Source: Vibrio maritimus
Lineage (GTDB): Bacteria > Pseudomonadota > Gammaproteobacteria > Enterobacterales > Vibrionaceae
Reading direction: 5' to 3'
Length of the DNA stretch: 64,000 bases
NCBI RefSeq assembly: GCF_021441885.1
Contig: NZ_CP090439.1
Span: forward strand, 1,550,001-1,614,000
Positions 40,384-49,871 of the stretch are shown in pieces. Made by a program: the position numbers and the translations under genes. The notes under the pieces are model-generated. The model saw only the letters and a list, made by a program, of their open reading frames with translations, was not told the origin of the DNA and did not search any database. Within the stretch, counting starts at the first letter, position 1; every line of letters starts with the position of its first letter.

Positions 40384-40803
40384 ATGAAAAAAAGCGCCCT
40401 AATTAACTCAGAACTTTCCTATTTGGTGTCAACCTTGGGGCACACCGATGAGGTGACGATCTGCGATGCAGGTTTGCCGATTGCCGATGAAGTGCAGCGT
40501 ATCGACTTAGCCCTAACTCACGGCGTACCAGCCTTCATCGATACCGTTAAAGTCTATCTATCAGAAGCTCAGATCGAAGGTGTGGTTCTAGCTGAAGAAT
40601 TTAAAGCAGTGAGCCCAGAGCTTCACAACGCATTGCTCGCAGTGATAGAGCAAGAGCAGGCTAATACGGGGAAAGAGATTACTGTTCGTTATGTTACTCA
40701 TGAAGAGTTTAAAGCCAAAACTGTTGATTCAAGAGCAGTCGTTAGAACAGGTGAGTGTACACCTTATGCCAATGTAATTTTCCAAGCTGGCGTCGTGTTT
40801 TAA
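40384..40803 (+). CDS. rbsD: D-ribose pyranase RbsD
   Basis: 139 residues from the ATG at 40384, exactly the length of E. coli RbsD; an ATG at 40366 would add six. LGHTDEVTICDAGLPIADEVQRIDLALT, cited by position at about residues 18-45, holds the conserved His and Asp of the pyranase, and RTGECTPYANVIFQAGV ends the protein. It converts beta-pyranose ribose to the furanose used by the transporter and kinase. It is the first gene of the ribose operon behind two RbsR palindromes. Confidence 0.96.
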   Translation: MKKSALINSELSYLVSTLGHTDEVTICDAGLPIADEVQRIDLALTHGVPAFIDTVKVYLSEAQIEGVVLAEEFKAVSPELHNALLAVIEQEQANTGKEITVRYVTHEEFKAKTVDSRAVVRTGECTPYANVIFQAGVVF

Positions 40804-40852
40804 GCCGCCACGAAATACGAGTTAAGTTCAGCGAAATATACAGGACATCCTC

Positions 40853-42358
40853 ATGCTGCAACCAATTTTACAACTCAGCGAGATTGAAAAAGCCTTCCCT
40901 GGTGTTAAGGCTTTGGATAAAGCGAGCCTTAACGTCTACCCAGGTAAAGTGATGGCACTGCTTGGCGAAAACGGTGCTGGCAAGTCTACGTTGATGAAGG
41001 TGCTGACAGGCATTTACTCGAAAGACTCCGGAGAGCTTCGCTATCAAGGCGAAGAAACTGGGTTCAAGGGACCACGAGACTCTCAACAAGCGGGCATCAG
41101 TATTATTCACCAAGAGCTCAATCTTATCCCTGAGCTCACCATCGCCGAGAATATCTTCTTAGGTCGTGAAAAGACCAATGCGTTTGGACGTATTTTATGG
41201 TCTGAAATGTACGCCGAAGCAGACCGATTGCTTGCAAGACTCAACGTGAAACACAGCGCGAAAACGCCTTTGGGTGAATTAAGCTTGGGCGAACAACAGA
41301 TGGTTGAGATCGCGAAAGCTCTGTCGTTTGAGTCGAAAGTTATCATCATGGACGAGCCAACCGACGCACTGACAGATACAGAGACCGAATCCCTTTTCAG
41401 TGTCATTAATGAGCTTCGTGAACAAGGCTGCGGCATTGTTTACATTTCTCACCGCCTCAAAGAGATCTTTGAGATTTGCGATGACATTACCGTACTTCGT
41501 GATGGCAAGTTCATCGGTCAGCGTACCGTTGCCGAAACTGATGAAGACACCCTAATCGAGATGATGGTAGGTCGTAAGCTAGATGAGCAGTACCCTCGTA
41601 TTGATGCCGTCCACGGTAAAACAAGCCTCGAAGTAAAAAATCTTTCGGGCCCAGGCGTTGATAATGTGAGCTTTACCCTAGATCAAGGAGAGATCCTTGG
41701 TGTATCCGGCTTGATGGGAGCAGGGCGCACAGAGCTAATGAAAATTATCTATGGCGCGCTGAAACGCCAGTCTGGTGATGTGATTCTTAATGGTAAAACC
41801 ATTAACCCAGATAGCCCTCAAGAAGGCTTGGCAAACGGTATTGCTTACATCTCAGAGGATCGTAAAGGAGATGGCTTAGTACTCGGATTGTCCGTTAAAG
41901 AAAACATGTCGATCTGTGCACTGGAGCAGCTATCAAAAGGTATGCAGATCCAGCACAGTGAAGAAGTGATTGCAGTAGAAGACTTTATCAAGCTCTTCAA
42001 CATCAAAACGCCAACTCGTGACCAAATCATTGGAAATCTTTCCGGTGGTAATCAACAGAAAGTCGCCATTGCCAAAGGGCTTATGACTAAACCCAAGGTG
42101 CTTATTCTGGACGAGCCAACTCGCGGTGTGGACGTTGGCGCCAAGAAAGAAATCTATCAACTAATCAACAAGTTTAAAGCAGATGGCATGAGTATTATTT
42201 TGGTGTCATCTGAAATGCCAGAAGTACTTGGCATGAGCGATCGAATTTTGGTGATGCATGAAGGACATATAAGCGGTGAGTTTATGGCTCAAGATGCAGA
42301 CCAAGAGAAACTACTAGCATGCGCTGTCGGCAAAAATGTAAGTGAGGAAGCAGCATGA
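40853..42358 (+). CDS. rbsA: Ribose ABC transporter ATP-binding protein RbsA
   Basis: 501 residues with two fused ABC domains. The first has Walker A GENGAGKST, signature LSLGEQQM and Walker B VIIMDEPTD; the second has SGLMGAGRTE, LSGGNQQKVAIAKGL and VLILDEPTRGVD. This duplicated form is typical of sugar importers. It powers ribose uptake with RbsC and RbsB. Its stop overlaps the rbsC start (ATGA). Confidence 0.97.
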   Translation: MLQPILQLSEIEKAFPGVKALDKASLNVYPGKVMALLGENGAGKSTLMKVLTGIYSKDSGELRYQGEETGFKGPRDSQQAGISIIHQELNLIPELTIAENIFLGREKTNAFGRILWSEMYAEADRLLARLNVKHSAKTPLGELSLGEQQMVEIAKALSFESKVIIMDEPTDALTDTETESLFSVINELREQGCGIVYISHRLKEIFEICDDITVLRDGKFIGQRTVAETDEDTLIEMMVGRKLDEQYPRIDAVHGKTSLEVKNLSGPGVDNVSFTLDQGEILGVSGLMGAGRTELMKIIYGALKRQSGDVILNGKTINPDSPQEGLANGIAYISEDRKGDGLVLGLSVKENMSICALEQLSKGMQIQHSEEVIAVEDFIKLFNIKTPTRDQIIGNLSGGNQQKVAIAKGLMTKPKVLILDEPTRGVDVGAKKEIYQLINKFKADGMSIILVSSEMPEVLGMSDRILVMHEGHISGEFMAQDADQEKLLACAVGKNVSEEAA

Positions 42359-43347
42359 ACAACAAAACCATCAACAAAGAGATGAGCGTCGAGATGGAAA
42401 ACAAGAAGCCTCTTTTCAATAAAGAATGGTTGATTGAGCAAAAATCACTGATTGCGCTGATCTTCCTAATTATCGTGGTGTCTTTTCTAAACCCGAACTT
42501 TTTCACCGTCGATAATATTCTGAATATTCTCCGCCAAACCTCGGTGAATGCCATTATCGCAGTGGGTATGACTTTGGTCATCTTAACCGCAGGTATCGAT
42601 TTGAGCGTGGGCTCAGTACTCGCACTTTGTGGTGCATTTGCGGCCAGTTTGATAGCGATGGAAGTCCCGGTATTGATCGCGGTTCCAACCGCACTTCTTG
42701 CCGGTGCAGCTCTTGGCGCAATAAGCGGTATTATCATCGCCAAAGGTAAGGTTCAGGCGTTTATCGCCACTCTGGTTACTATGACGCTTCTGCGCGGCGT
42801 GACCATGGTATACACCGACGGTCGTCCAATCTCTACAGGCTTTACCGACACGGCTGACGCGTTCGCATGGTTTGGTACGGGTTACGCTTTGGGCATTCCA
42901 GTTCCAGTTTGGATTATGGTCGTCGTATTCGCTTCAGTTTGGTATCTACTTAACCACACTCGCTTTGGTCGCTACGTTTATGCACTAGGCGGCAACGAAT
43001 CAGCGACTCGCTTGTCTGGTATTAACGTCGACAAAGTGAAGATTGGTGTTTACGCGATCTGTGGTCTGCTTGCAGCACTGGCGGGCATTATCGTTACCTC
43101 TCGTCTGTCATCGGCTCAGCCTACAGCGGGTATGGGATACGAGCTTGACGCCATTGCCGCGGTTGTTCTTGGCGGTACCAGCTTGATGGGTGGTAAGGGT
43201 CGAATTATGGGTACGCTGATTGGTGCCCTGATTATCGGCTTCTTGAACAACGCTCTTAACTTATTGGATGTTTCTTCTTACTACCAAATGATCGCAAAAG
43301 CAGTGGTTATCTTGCTTGCGGTACTGGTGGACAACAAAAACAAGTAA
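42355..43347 (+). CDS. rbsC: Ribose ABC transporter permease RbsC
   Basis: 330 residues with about ten membrane helices. Family signatures are ILRQTSVNAIIAVGMTLVIL by pieces near residue 60, AGIDLSVGSVLAL and the later GGNESATRLSGIN and GTSLMGGKGRI segments. The N-terminal tail before the first helix is long and polar. It forms the membrane channel for ribose with RbsA. GAGGAAG before the start and the ATGA overlap indicate coupled translation with rbsA. Confidence 0.96.
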   Translation: MNNKTINKEMSVEMENKKPLFNKEWLIEQKSLIALIFLIIVVSFLNPNFFTVDNILNILRQTSVNAIIAVGMTLVILTAGIDLSVGSVLALCGAFAASLIAMEVPVLIAVPTALLAGAALGAISGIIIAKGKVQAFIATLVTMTLLRGVTMVYTDGRPISTGFTDTADAFAWFGTGYALGIPVPVWIMVVVFASVWYLLNHTRFGRYVYALGGNESATRLSGINVDKVKIGVYAICGLLAALAGIIVTSRLSSAQPTAGMGYELDAIAAVVLGGTSLMGGKGRIMGTLIGALIIGFLNNALNLLDVSSYYQMIAKAVVILLAVLVDNKNK

Positions 43348-43379
43348 CCTCGATTAACACTAGATTATTTACAATAACA

Positions 43380-43400
43380 GGCTCGACAATGAGTTGAGCC
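43380..43400 (+). other. Intercistronic hairpin between rbsC and rbsB
   Basis: GGCTCGAC-AATGA-GTTGAGCC, an 8-bp stem with one G-T pair and no T-run, 32 bases after rbsC. Such hairpins often protect or separate the mRNA of the abundant binding protein from that of the permease; that role is inferred. Confidence 0.5.
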
Positions 43401-43425
43401 GCCCCCTACACAAAGGACTAAAACG

Positions 43426-44304
43426 ATGAAAAAACTAGCCACTTTAATCTCTGCTGCCGTGCTATCTGCTTCTATGTCTACAGCTGCATCAGCACAAGAC
43501 ACGATGGCGATTGTTGTCTCTACGCTTAACAACCCGTTCTTCGTAACGATGAAAGAAGGTGCCGAAGCGAAAGCCAAGGATTTAGGTTACAACCTAATCG
43601 TTTTGGACTCGCAAAATGACCCAAGCAAAGAGCTATCAAACATCGAAGATCTGACGGTTCGTGGCGTTAAAGCAATTCTTATCAACCCAACTGATTCAGA
43701 CGCAGTATCGAACGCTATCCGCATGGCAAACCGCTCGAACATCCCTGTACTGACGCTTGACCGTGGCGCGAGCCGTGGTGACGTGGTAAGTCATATCGCA
43801 TCAGATAACGTAGTTGGTGGCGAAATGGCAGGTCACTACATCATGGAGAAAGTTGGTGAGAAGGCAAAAGTTATTCAACTAGAAGGTATCGCAGGTACGT
43901 CAGCAGCACGTGAGCGTGGTGAAGGTTTCATGAACGCAGTTAAAGGTTCAGAAATGGATCTACTTGCTAGCCAGCCAGCTGACTTCGACCGTACTAAAGG
44001 TCTGAACGTAATGGAAAACCTTCTAGCAGCAAACCCAGATGTACAAGCGGTATTCGCACAAAACGACGAAATGGCACTGGGTGCACTTCGTGCGGTTCAA
44101 GCAGCGGGTAAAGACGTGATGATCGTTGGCTTCGATGGCACTGAAGACGGCATGGCAGCGGTTAAACGCGGCAAGCTAGCAGCAACGATTGCACAGCAAC
44201 CAGATATGATCGGTGCACTAGGTGTAGAGACTGCTGACAAAGTCTTGAAAGGCGAAAAAGTAGAAGAGTACATCCCAGTACCACTTAAAGTAGTAGCTGA
44301 GTAA
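43426..44304 (+). CDS. rbsB: Ribose-binding periplasmic protein RbsB
   Basis: 292 residues. The signal peptide (1-23, ending ASA) leads into a two-lobe binding protein of the RbsB family: TMAIVVSTLNNPFFVTMKEG, LDSQNDPSKE, TLDRGASRG, EGIAGTSAARERGEG, AQNDEMALGA and VGFDGTEDG hold the ribose-contacting Asn, Arg, Asp and Phe positions. It delivers ribose to RbsAC in the periplasm. Codon use looks strongly biased to common codons, as expected for high expression. A repeat element starts right at its stop codon. Confidence 0.96.
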   Translation: MKKLATLISAAVLSASMSTAASAQDTMAIVVSTLNNPFFVTMKEGAEAKAKDLGYNLIVLDSQNDPSKELSNIEDLTVRGVKAILINPTDSDAVSNAIRMANRSNIPVLTLDRGASRGDVVSHIASDNVVGGEMAGHYIMEKVGEKAKVIQLEGIAGTSAARERGEGFMNAVKGSEMDLLASQPADFDRTKGLNVMENLLAANPDVQAVFAQNDEMALGALRAVQAAGKDVMIVGFDGTEDGMAAVKRGKLAATIAQQPDMIGALGVETADKVLKGEKVEEYIPVPLKVVAE

Positions 44305-44462
44305 TAGGCGAGGCGACGATAGGAGCAAGCCTAATGTTCCTCCCCTTACTAAGGGAAGGTTAGGAGGGGTGTTCTTGAATTTGCGAAGCAAATTTAAGTG
44401 GTGTGTGTGAGTTAAGCTCCTGCGCATTTACCCCCTCCAACTCCCCCTTATCAGGGGGAGAG
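44303..44462 (+). repeat. Hairpin-rich element, copy 1 of a tandem pair
   Basis: A 160-bp unit starting AATAGGCGAGGCGACG at the last bases of rbsB. It contains three potential hairpins: CCTCCCCTTA with the downstream AGGAGGGG, TTGAATTTGC-GAA-GCAAATTTAA, and CTCCCCCTTATCAGGGGGAG. It is about 90% identical by eye to the copy at 44479. No open frame is present. Confidence 0.9.
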
Positions 44463-44740
44463 CTAAGAGCTGTTAATGAATAGGCGAGGCGACGATAGGA
44501 GCCAGCCTAATGTTCCTCCCCTTTATAAGGGGAGGTTAGGAGGGGTGCACTTGAATTTGCGAAGCAAATTTAAGTGGTGTGTGTGAGTTAAGCTTTAGTG
44601 CTTTTACCCCCTCTAGCTCCCCCTTATCAGGGGGAGAACAGGCAGCCTAAGCATCGCTTTAAAACAACCAGATACCTTCGGCTTGCCACCCAAAGGCAAC
44701 CCCAAGTTATCTACATAAAAGAGTTAAAAAGGAACAAAGT
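44305..44740 (+). other. Unusually long rbsB-rbsK gap
   Basis: 436 bases inside an otherwise compact operon, nearly all filled by the two repeat units; the last 100 bases hold the rbsK ribosome binding site AAAAGGAAC and a short G/C-rich stretch. No gene is seen. Confidence 0.75.
44479..44638 (+). repeat. Hairpin-rich element, copy 2 of a tandem pair
   Basis: Second copy of the 160-bp unit, 176 bases after the first. The C/T-rich arm is repaired into a perfect CCTCCCCTT-TA-TAAGGGGAGG hairpin here, and the other two hairpins are kept. Conservation of stems with changed loops suggests structural constraint. It resembles dispersed repeats of vibrio genomes, which I recall only in general terms. 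Confidence 0.9.
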
Positions 44741-45661
44741 ATGAATAAACTCATCGTGTTGGGTAGTGTGAATGCAGACCATGTACTGCAAGTTCCTTCT
44801 TTCCCTCGTCCAGGCGAAACATTGCATGGTGGAAACTATCAAGTCATCCCAGGTGGCAAAGGCGCTAACCAAGCGGTTGCTGCTGCAAGACTCGGCGGCG
44901 ATACGGGTTTCATTGCTTGTGTGGGCGATGACGCTTTTGGTATCAATATTCGCGAAGCATTCAAATCTGATGGTATCAACATCGCGGGTGTTCAATTAGA
45001 GCCAGGCACACCGACTGGTATTGCCATGATTCAAGTAGCCGACAGTGGTGAAAACAGCATCTGTATTTCAGCAGAAGCAAATGCCAAGCTAACAAAAGCT
45101 CGTGTAGAGCCACATAAAGGTCTGCTAGAGAACGCGAATTACCTACTCATGCAGCTAGAAACGCCAATCGAAGGTATTGAATACGCAGCGCAAGTCGCTA
45201 AAGTAGCAAAGACCAACGTTGTGCTTAACCCTGCACCAGCTCGAGCTCTACCAGATTCTCTACTCTCTTGCGTTGATGTCATCACACCAAACGAAACCGA
45301 AGCCGAAGTCCTAACGGGCATTACCGTTACCGACGATGATTCTGCACAAGAAGCTGCAAACGCGCTTCACCGCAAGGGTATCGAAATCGTTATGATCACC
45401 CTTGGTTCAAAAGGCGTTTGGCTTAGCCAAAATGGTCGAGGTGAGCGTATCCCAGGCTTCAAAGTAGAGGCGACAGATACTACAGCGGCAGGTGACACCT
45501 TCAATGGCGCGCTAGTCACTGGTCTCATAGACGGAAAGCCTATCGAAGAAGCGATTGTGTTCGCCCACGCAGCGGCAGCGATTTCAGTGACTCGATTTGG
45601 CGCTCAGACTTCCATTCCTACCTTGAATGAAGTAAAAGAGTTTCTAGCTCAACAAGCTTAG
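44741..45661 (+). CDS. rbsK: Ribokinase RbsK
   Basis: 306 residues of the PfkB/ribokinase family. LGSVNADHVLQV and GGKGANQAVAAARLGGD form the ribose-binding lid and first signature, TPNETEAEVLTG the nucleotide region, and DTTAAGDTFNGAL the second signature with the catalytic Asp. It phosphorylates ribose to ribose 5-phosphate. It follows the repeat-filled gap, so its expression may be lower than that of rbsB. Confidence 0.97.
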   Translation: MNKLIVLGSVNADHVLQVPSFPRPGETLHGGNYQVIPGGKGANQAVAAARLGGDTGFIACVGDDAFGINIREAFKSDGINIAGVQLEPGTPTGIAMIQVADSGENSICISAEANAKLTKARVEPHKGLLENANYLLMQLETPIEGIEYAAQVAKVAKTNVVLNPAPARALPDSLLSCVDVITPNETEAEVLTGITVTDDDSAQEAANALHRKGIEIVMITLGSKGVWLSQNGRGERIPGFKVEATDTTAAGDTFNGALVTGLIDGKPIEEAIVFAHAAAAISVTRFGAQTSIPTLNEVKEFLAQQA

Positions 45662-45714
45662 CGGCTTACTCTAAGCGTATAAACATAACAAGAAGCAGTG
45701 GAGACCCTTGCCCA

Positions 45715-46716
45715 ATGGCAACGATGAAGGACATAGCAAGGCTCGCGGGCGTTTCAACGTCGACCGTGAGTCATGTCATCAACAAAACACGATTCGTGAG
45801 TGAAGAGATTTCTGAGCGCGTGAACAACGCAGCGAAAGAGCTCAACTACGCACCATCTGCGTTGGCGCGTAGCCTCAAAATGAATCGTACACGAACAATT
45901 GGAATGTTAGTGACTACCTCAACCAACCCGTTTTTTGGAGAGGTAGTAAAAGGGGTCGAACGCAGCTGTTATCATCAAAACTACAACCTCATCCTTTGTA
46001 ATACCGAAGGTGATACCGAGCGAATGAAAGCCTCTATCGACACTTTGCTTCAAAAGCGTGTGGATGGACTGATTTTGATGTGTGCGACACTAGCGGGTGA
46101 GAAGCTCGATATCTTTGAGCAGTATCCGTCAGTCCCAGTTGTGGTGATGGACTGGGGGCCAATGCATTTCGAAAGTGACAAGATCCAAGATAACTCCTTT
46201 CTGGGTGGATATCTTGCGACAAAACACTTAATCGAGAATGGTCATAAAGAAGTGGGTTGTATTACTGGTCCACTTAACCGTCATCAAGCCTTGATGCGTT
46301 ATGAGGGATACAAGAAGGCGCTGAAAGAGCATCATCTTGCTATTAATCCAGACTGGATCATCGAATCAGACTTTGAGTGTGATGGTGGTGCTAAGTCGCT
46401 GGAAGCCTTGATTGAGCGTGGGCCTCTGCCTTCGTCACTATTTGTCTGTAATGACATGATGGCGATGGGGGCGCTCAATATTGCTCATGCTAAGGGAATT
46501 ATCGTTCCCAATGAACTTTCGATCATTGGCTACGATGATATCCATATCGCGAAGTACATGACCCCGTCACTTACAACCATTCACCAGCCAAAGTATCGAC
46601 TAGGTAAAGCAGCGGTAGAAACCCTACTTGCGAAGATCGATAAGACCGATCTTGCTCCTGATGTGGTTCAACTCGAGCCGTCATTAGTGATACGCGACAG
46701 CGTAAAAACGCTTTAG
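45715..46716 (+). CDS. rbsR: Ribose operon repressor RbsR (LacI family)
   Basis: 333 residues. The N-terminal helix-turn-helix with hinge (1-60, MKDIARLAGVSTSTVSHVIN) and a periplasmic-binding-like core (60-330) define the LacI family; YAPSALARSLK is the minor-groove hinge. RbsR represses rbs until ribose binds. Its predicted target, the CATCGAAACGTTTCGATG palindrome, occurs twice upstream of rbsD. It lies 53 bases after rbsK as last gene of the operon. Confidence 0.96.
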   Translation: MATMKDIARLAGVSTSTVSHVINKTRFVSEEISERVNNAAKELNYAPSALARSLKMNRTRTIGMLVTTSTNPFFGEVVKGVERSCYHQNYNLILCNTEGDTERMKASIDTLLQKRVDGLILMCATLAGEKLDIFEQYPSVPVVVMDWGPMHFESDKIQDNSFLGGYLATKHLIENGHKEVGCITGPLNRHQALMRYEGYKKALKEHHLAINPDWIIESDFECDGGAKSLEALIERGPLPSSLFVCNDMMAMGALNIAHAKGIIVPNELSIIGYDDIHIAKYMTPSLTTIHQPKYRLGKAAVETLLAKIDKTDLAPDVVQLEPSLVIRDSVKTL

Positions 46717-46727
46717 TTATAGTCTAA

Positions 46728-46750
46728 GCTCAGCCTTAAGCGGGCTGAGC
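46728..46750. terminator. Hairpin between convergent rbsR and the exporter gene
   Basis: GCTCAGCC-TTAAGCG-GGCTGAGC, an 8-bp stem that overlaps the last codons of the exporter gene. No T-run follows, so it is at best a weak shared terminator. Confidence 0.4.
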
Positions 46751-47914
46751 CACCTTGAACCCTCTAATAACATTGCTAAGCGTAATCACCGCGAATACCG
46801 CAATGACGATAGACAGGTGCCACGGTTGGCTCAACCCAAGCTGTACCAGCGACATACTGACAATCGAAGAGACGATCATCTGTCCACCACCTGATAATGC
46901 AGCTGCTGCGCCCGCTTGTTTTTTATAAGGCAGCATCACCATGGCTTGTGCACAAGGCAGCGCAATACCATTCCCTAAGATCATAAGCAGTTGCCCCAGC
47001 ATGAGGTAGATAGGCTCTAGCGGACAGAACAGTAACCACAGGGCTGCGGTGGCATGCAAAGCAGGTGTCCACAACAGCATCTTTTTGCTGCCGATGATTG
47101 GACGAACACGGTTACAAATCGTGGTACCACAAATCATACCGAGGGCAGGGATCAGCGCCCACAGCGCATACTCATCGGAATTCATTCCAATTTGATTTTG
47201 CATGATAAACGGCATGACGGAGACTGTAGTGATCATCAAGCTAAAATTGAGCCAACCGATACTGGCAAAGCTCATAAAGTAACTTGAGCGTAGAAGCTCT
47301 CCATACTGAATAATCATCTTTTTAGGAGAGGGTATGGATGACTTCTCTGCCACTGTTTCTTTGAATAGAATTGCGATTGCAACCCATGCCAGTGCCACAT
47401 AACTAAACAGCGACACGAAAACCATACTCCAGCCGAAGTGGAAGTTGATAAATCCACCAAGCACAGGCGCAATAACCGGCGTAATCGACGCTGCCATTGC
47501 AATGTATGACATAGCCAGTGGTAGATCCGCTCCGCTGAACTGATCACGTGTCGATGCCCTAGCAAGTACCGCGCAGCAACCTGTTCCCACCCCTTGCAAG
47601 AATCGACCAAGCACCATGCCTTTGAAGGAGTTTTGCATCAAGATGATCATCACTAGACCCAAGAGAGCGATAACTAAGCCGGTCAACAATACCTTTTTTC
47701 GACCGATAGCGTCAGAGATGGGGCCATATAAAAATTGTGAAGGTCCAAAGCCCAGAAGGTAAATACCCACCAGTAACTGTGCTTCATCTAGAGTGATATT
47801 GAAATCTTTCGCTATCCAAGGCAGAGAGGGAAAGACTAAGCCCATGCTAAGTTGACCAACGCTGATGATCAGGCAGGCGAGAAGAATGACTTTATAGCGA
47901 ATTCCTTGAGTCAT
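46736..47914 (-). CDS. Bcr/CflA/EmrD-type MFS multidrug exporter
   Basis: 392 residues, twelve predicted helices. SMGLVFPSLPWIAKDFNI in helix 1, GPISDAIGRKKVLL between helices 2 and 3 (the MFS A motif) and GRFLQGVGTGCCAVLARA in helix 4 are signatures of drug:proton antiporters of the Bcr/EmrD group. It should export hydrophobic compounds using the proton gradient. It is a single-gene unit; the 166 bases upstream separate it from selO, which is divergent. Confidence 0.88.
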   Translation of the reverse strand: MTQGIRYKVILLACLIISVGQLSMGLVFPSLPWIAKDFNITLDEAQLLVGIYLLGFGPSQFLYGPISDAIGRKKVLLTGLVIALLGLVMIILMQNSFKGMVLGRFLQGVGTGCCAVLARASTRDQFSGADLPLAMSYIAMAASITPVIAPVLGGFINFHFGWSMVFVSLFSYVALAWVAIAILFKETVAEKSSIPSPKKMIIQYGELLRSSYFMSFASIGWLNFSLMITTVSVMPFIMQNQIGMNSDEYALWALIPALGMICGTTICNRVRPIIGSKKMLLWTPALHATAALWLLFCPLEPIYLMLGQLLMILGNGIALPCAQAMVMLPYKKQAGAAAALSGGGQMIVSSIVSMSLVQLGLSQPWHLSIVIAVFAVITLSNVIRGFKVAQPA

Positions 47915-48080
47915 TGAGATTCCGTATTAAATGGCAGAGAGGAGCGGGAGTTTTGTATGACATATTACGCTAATAGACTGAGTGTTGGCTAGTTATTAAG
48001 ATAAAAGTCATACTTATTGATAGATTGTCCGTATGATGCAGGCAGAGATTGAAAATTATCAAAGGGATTAGAGAGTTAGG

Positions 48081-49784
48081 ATGAGTGAACGAGCAGAGAA
48101 AAAGTCGATCAAAGGAATCACTACTATTGAAGAGTTTGCCAAAGCCGCAGACTACTCATTAATGATGTCGCTTAATCGCGACCCTGACTCTGATGGCACT
48201 GGAAATGACCATAATCTAAGGCAAGTATTTACAGGGCATTTTGTTCCAGTAAAACCAACACCTATTGCCGATCCTATCTACATTACTCACAGCCAATCAC
48301 TATTTGAAGAACTTGGTTTAGAAAATGCATTAGCGCTAACAGATGAGTTCCGAAACGTTTTCTCGGGCCAGTTAAGCCAAGCACCTGAACCAATGGAAAA
48401 GTTTGGCTGGGCAACAGGATACGCGCTTTCTATCTACGGTACTGAGTACATTGAACAATGCCCATTCAAAACGGGTAACGGATACGGTGACGGACGCGCC
48501 ATGTCTATCTTTGAAGGCGTCTTTAACAATAAGCGATGGGAGATGCAACTGAAAGGCGGCGGTCCAACTCCTTATTGTCGAGGCGCAGATGGACGCGCGG
48601 TACTTCGCTCTAGCGTGAGAGAGTTTCTTGCTCAAGAACTCATGTACAGCTTAGGTATTCCCACAACGCGCTCGCTTTGCTTGTTTGCCTCTCAGTCAGA
48701 AACGGTTGATAGACCTTGGTATCGTGAGGGTTCCCATTCTGAGAATCCAGATATCATGGTTTCCAACCCTGTGGCGATATCGACTCGTGTAGCATCGTCA
48801 TTTCTAAGGGTAGGGCAGCTAGAGCTGTTTGGACGCAGAGCACGCAGCGACGCTCACCCCGAAGCGATGCGTGAACTGGAGATGATCGTCGATCACGCTA
48901 TTGAGCGTGAGTATTCAGATCAAATCGATCCCACACTTTCTGCCAAAGAAAAGCTACTCACCTTTGCCGCGGCTTTTCGAGACAGACTCACAACGTTAGT
49001 GACCCACTGGATGCGCGTCGGATTCTGCCAAGGGAACTTCAATAGCGATAACTGTGCGATAGGCGGATTCACACTCGACTTCGGGCCGTTTGGTTTTGTT
49101 GAGCGCTTTGAACCCTATTACCAGCCTTGGACTGGCGGTGGTCGTCATTTTTCATTCTTCAACCAGCCTCAAGCTGCGGAGAAAAACTTCGAAAGCTTTT
49201 GCTCGGCATTAATGCCTTTGATTCGTGATGATTCGGTAGCGCTAGAACAGCTGGGCCAGATTCAAGATGATTTCGCACAAGTGATGCACGATAAACTGAG
49301 CGAAATGTGGACTGCAAAGCTAGGTCTTATAGAGTTCGACGGCGACCTTCTTCAAGAGCTGTTTAAACTCATGATGATGACTCATGTGGATTACACGATC
49401 TTCTTCCGCCAGTTATCCCACCTACCTAAAACCATATCTGAGCTTGAACCGAGTTTCTATACGTCTCCAGATGAGGAACTGATGAATCAATGGAGTGACT
49501 GGTTAACGGAGTGGAGAAGAAAGCTTGATACCTCTATCAGTGAGCAGGAACTATCAACGCAAATGCAGCGCGTGAACCCTAAGTATACTTGGCGTGAGTG
49601 GTTAGTTGTGCCAGCGTATAAACAAGCAGAGCTAGGGGAGTTTGGTTTGATTCATGAGTTACAAGATGTGTTTGGCGAACCTTATGGGGAGCAATCGAAA
49701 GAGGTTGAAGGGAAGTTTTATCGGTTGAGACCGTTGGAACTTTTTGATGTGGGTGGGGTGACGCATTATAGTTGTTCGTCGTAA
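48081..49784 (+). CDS. selO: Protein adenylyltransferase SelO (YdiU family)
   Basis: 567 residues, pseudokinase fold. LKGGGPTPYCRGADGRAVLR is the family's first signature region, FNSDNCAIGGFTLDFGPFGF carries the Asn and Asp residues for metal and ATP, and the protein ends YSCSS with the Cys at the position where some eukaryotic SelO proteins have selenocysteine. SelO transfers AMP from ATP to proteins and protects against oxidative stress. It is a single-gene unit with a strong terminator. Confidence 0.94.
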   Translation: MSERAEKKSIKGITTIEEFAKAADYSLMMSLNRDPDSDGTGNDHNLRQVFTGHFVPVKPTPIADPIYITHSQSLFEELGLENALALTDEFRNVFSGQLSQAPEPMEKFGWATGYALSIYGTEYIEQCPFKTGNGYGDGRAMSIFEGVFNNKRWEMQLKGGGPTPYCRGADGRAVLRSSVREFLAQELMYSLGIPTTRSLCLFASQSETVDRPWYREGSHSENPDIMVSNPVAISTRVASSFLRVGQLELFGRRARSDAHPEAMRELEMIVDHAIEREYSDQIDPTLSAKEKLLTFAAAFRDRLTTLVTHWMRVGFCQGNFNSDNCAIGGFTLDFGPFGFVERFEPYYQPWTGGGRHFSFFNQPQAAEKNFESFCSALMPLIRDDSVALEQLGQIQDDFAQVMHDKLSEMWTAKLGLIEFDGDLLQELFKLMMMTHVDYTIFFRQLSHLPKTISELEPSFYTSPDEELMNQWSDWLTEWRRKLDTSISEQELSTQMQRVNPKYTWREWLVVPAYKQAELGEFGLIHELQDVFGEPYGEQSKEVEGKFYRLRPLELFDVGGVTHYSCSS

Positions 49785-49827
49785 CTTGAAAAAACAATCT
49801 GTAGATAGAAATTTATGCCTTAAAAAG

Positions 49828-49859
49828 GCTCGAAGTCGTATTACTTCGAGCGTTTTTTT
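49828..49859 (+). terminator. Terminator after selO
   Basis: GCTCGAAGT-CGTATT-ACTTCGAGC, a perfect 9-bp stem followed by G and seven T, 44 bases past the selO stop. Confidence 0.93.
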
Positions 49860-49871
49860 AGTTTGAAAAGC

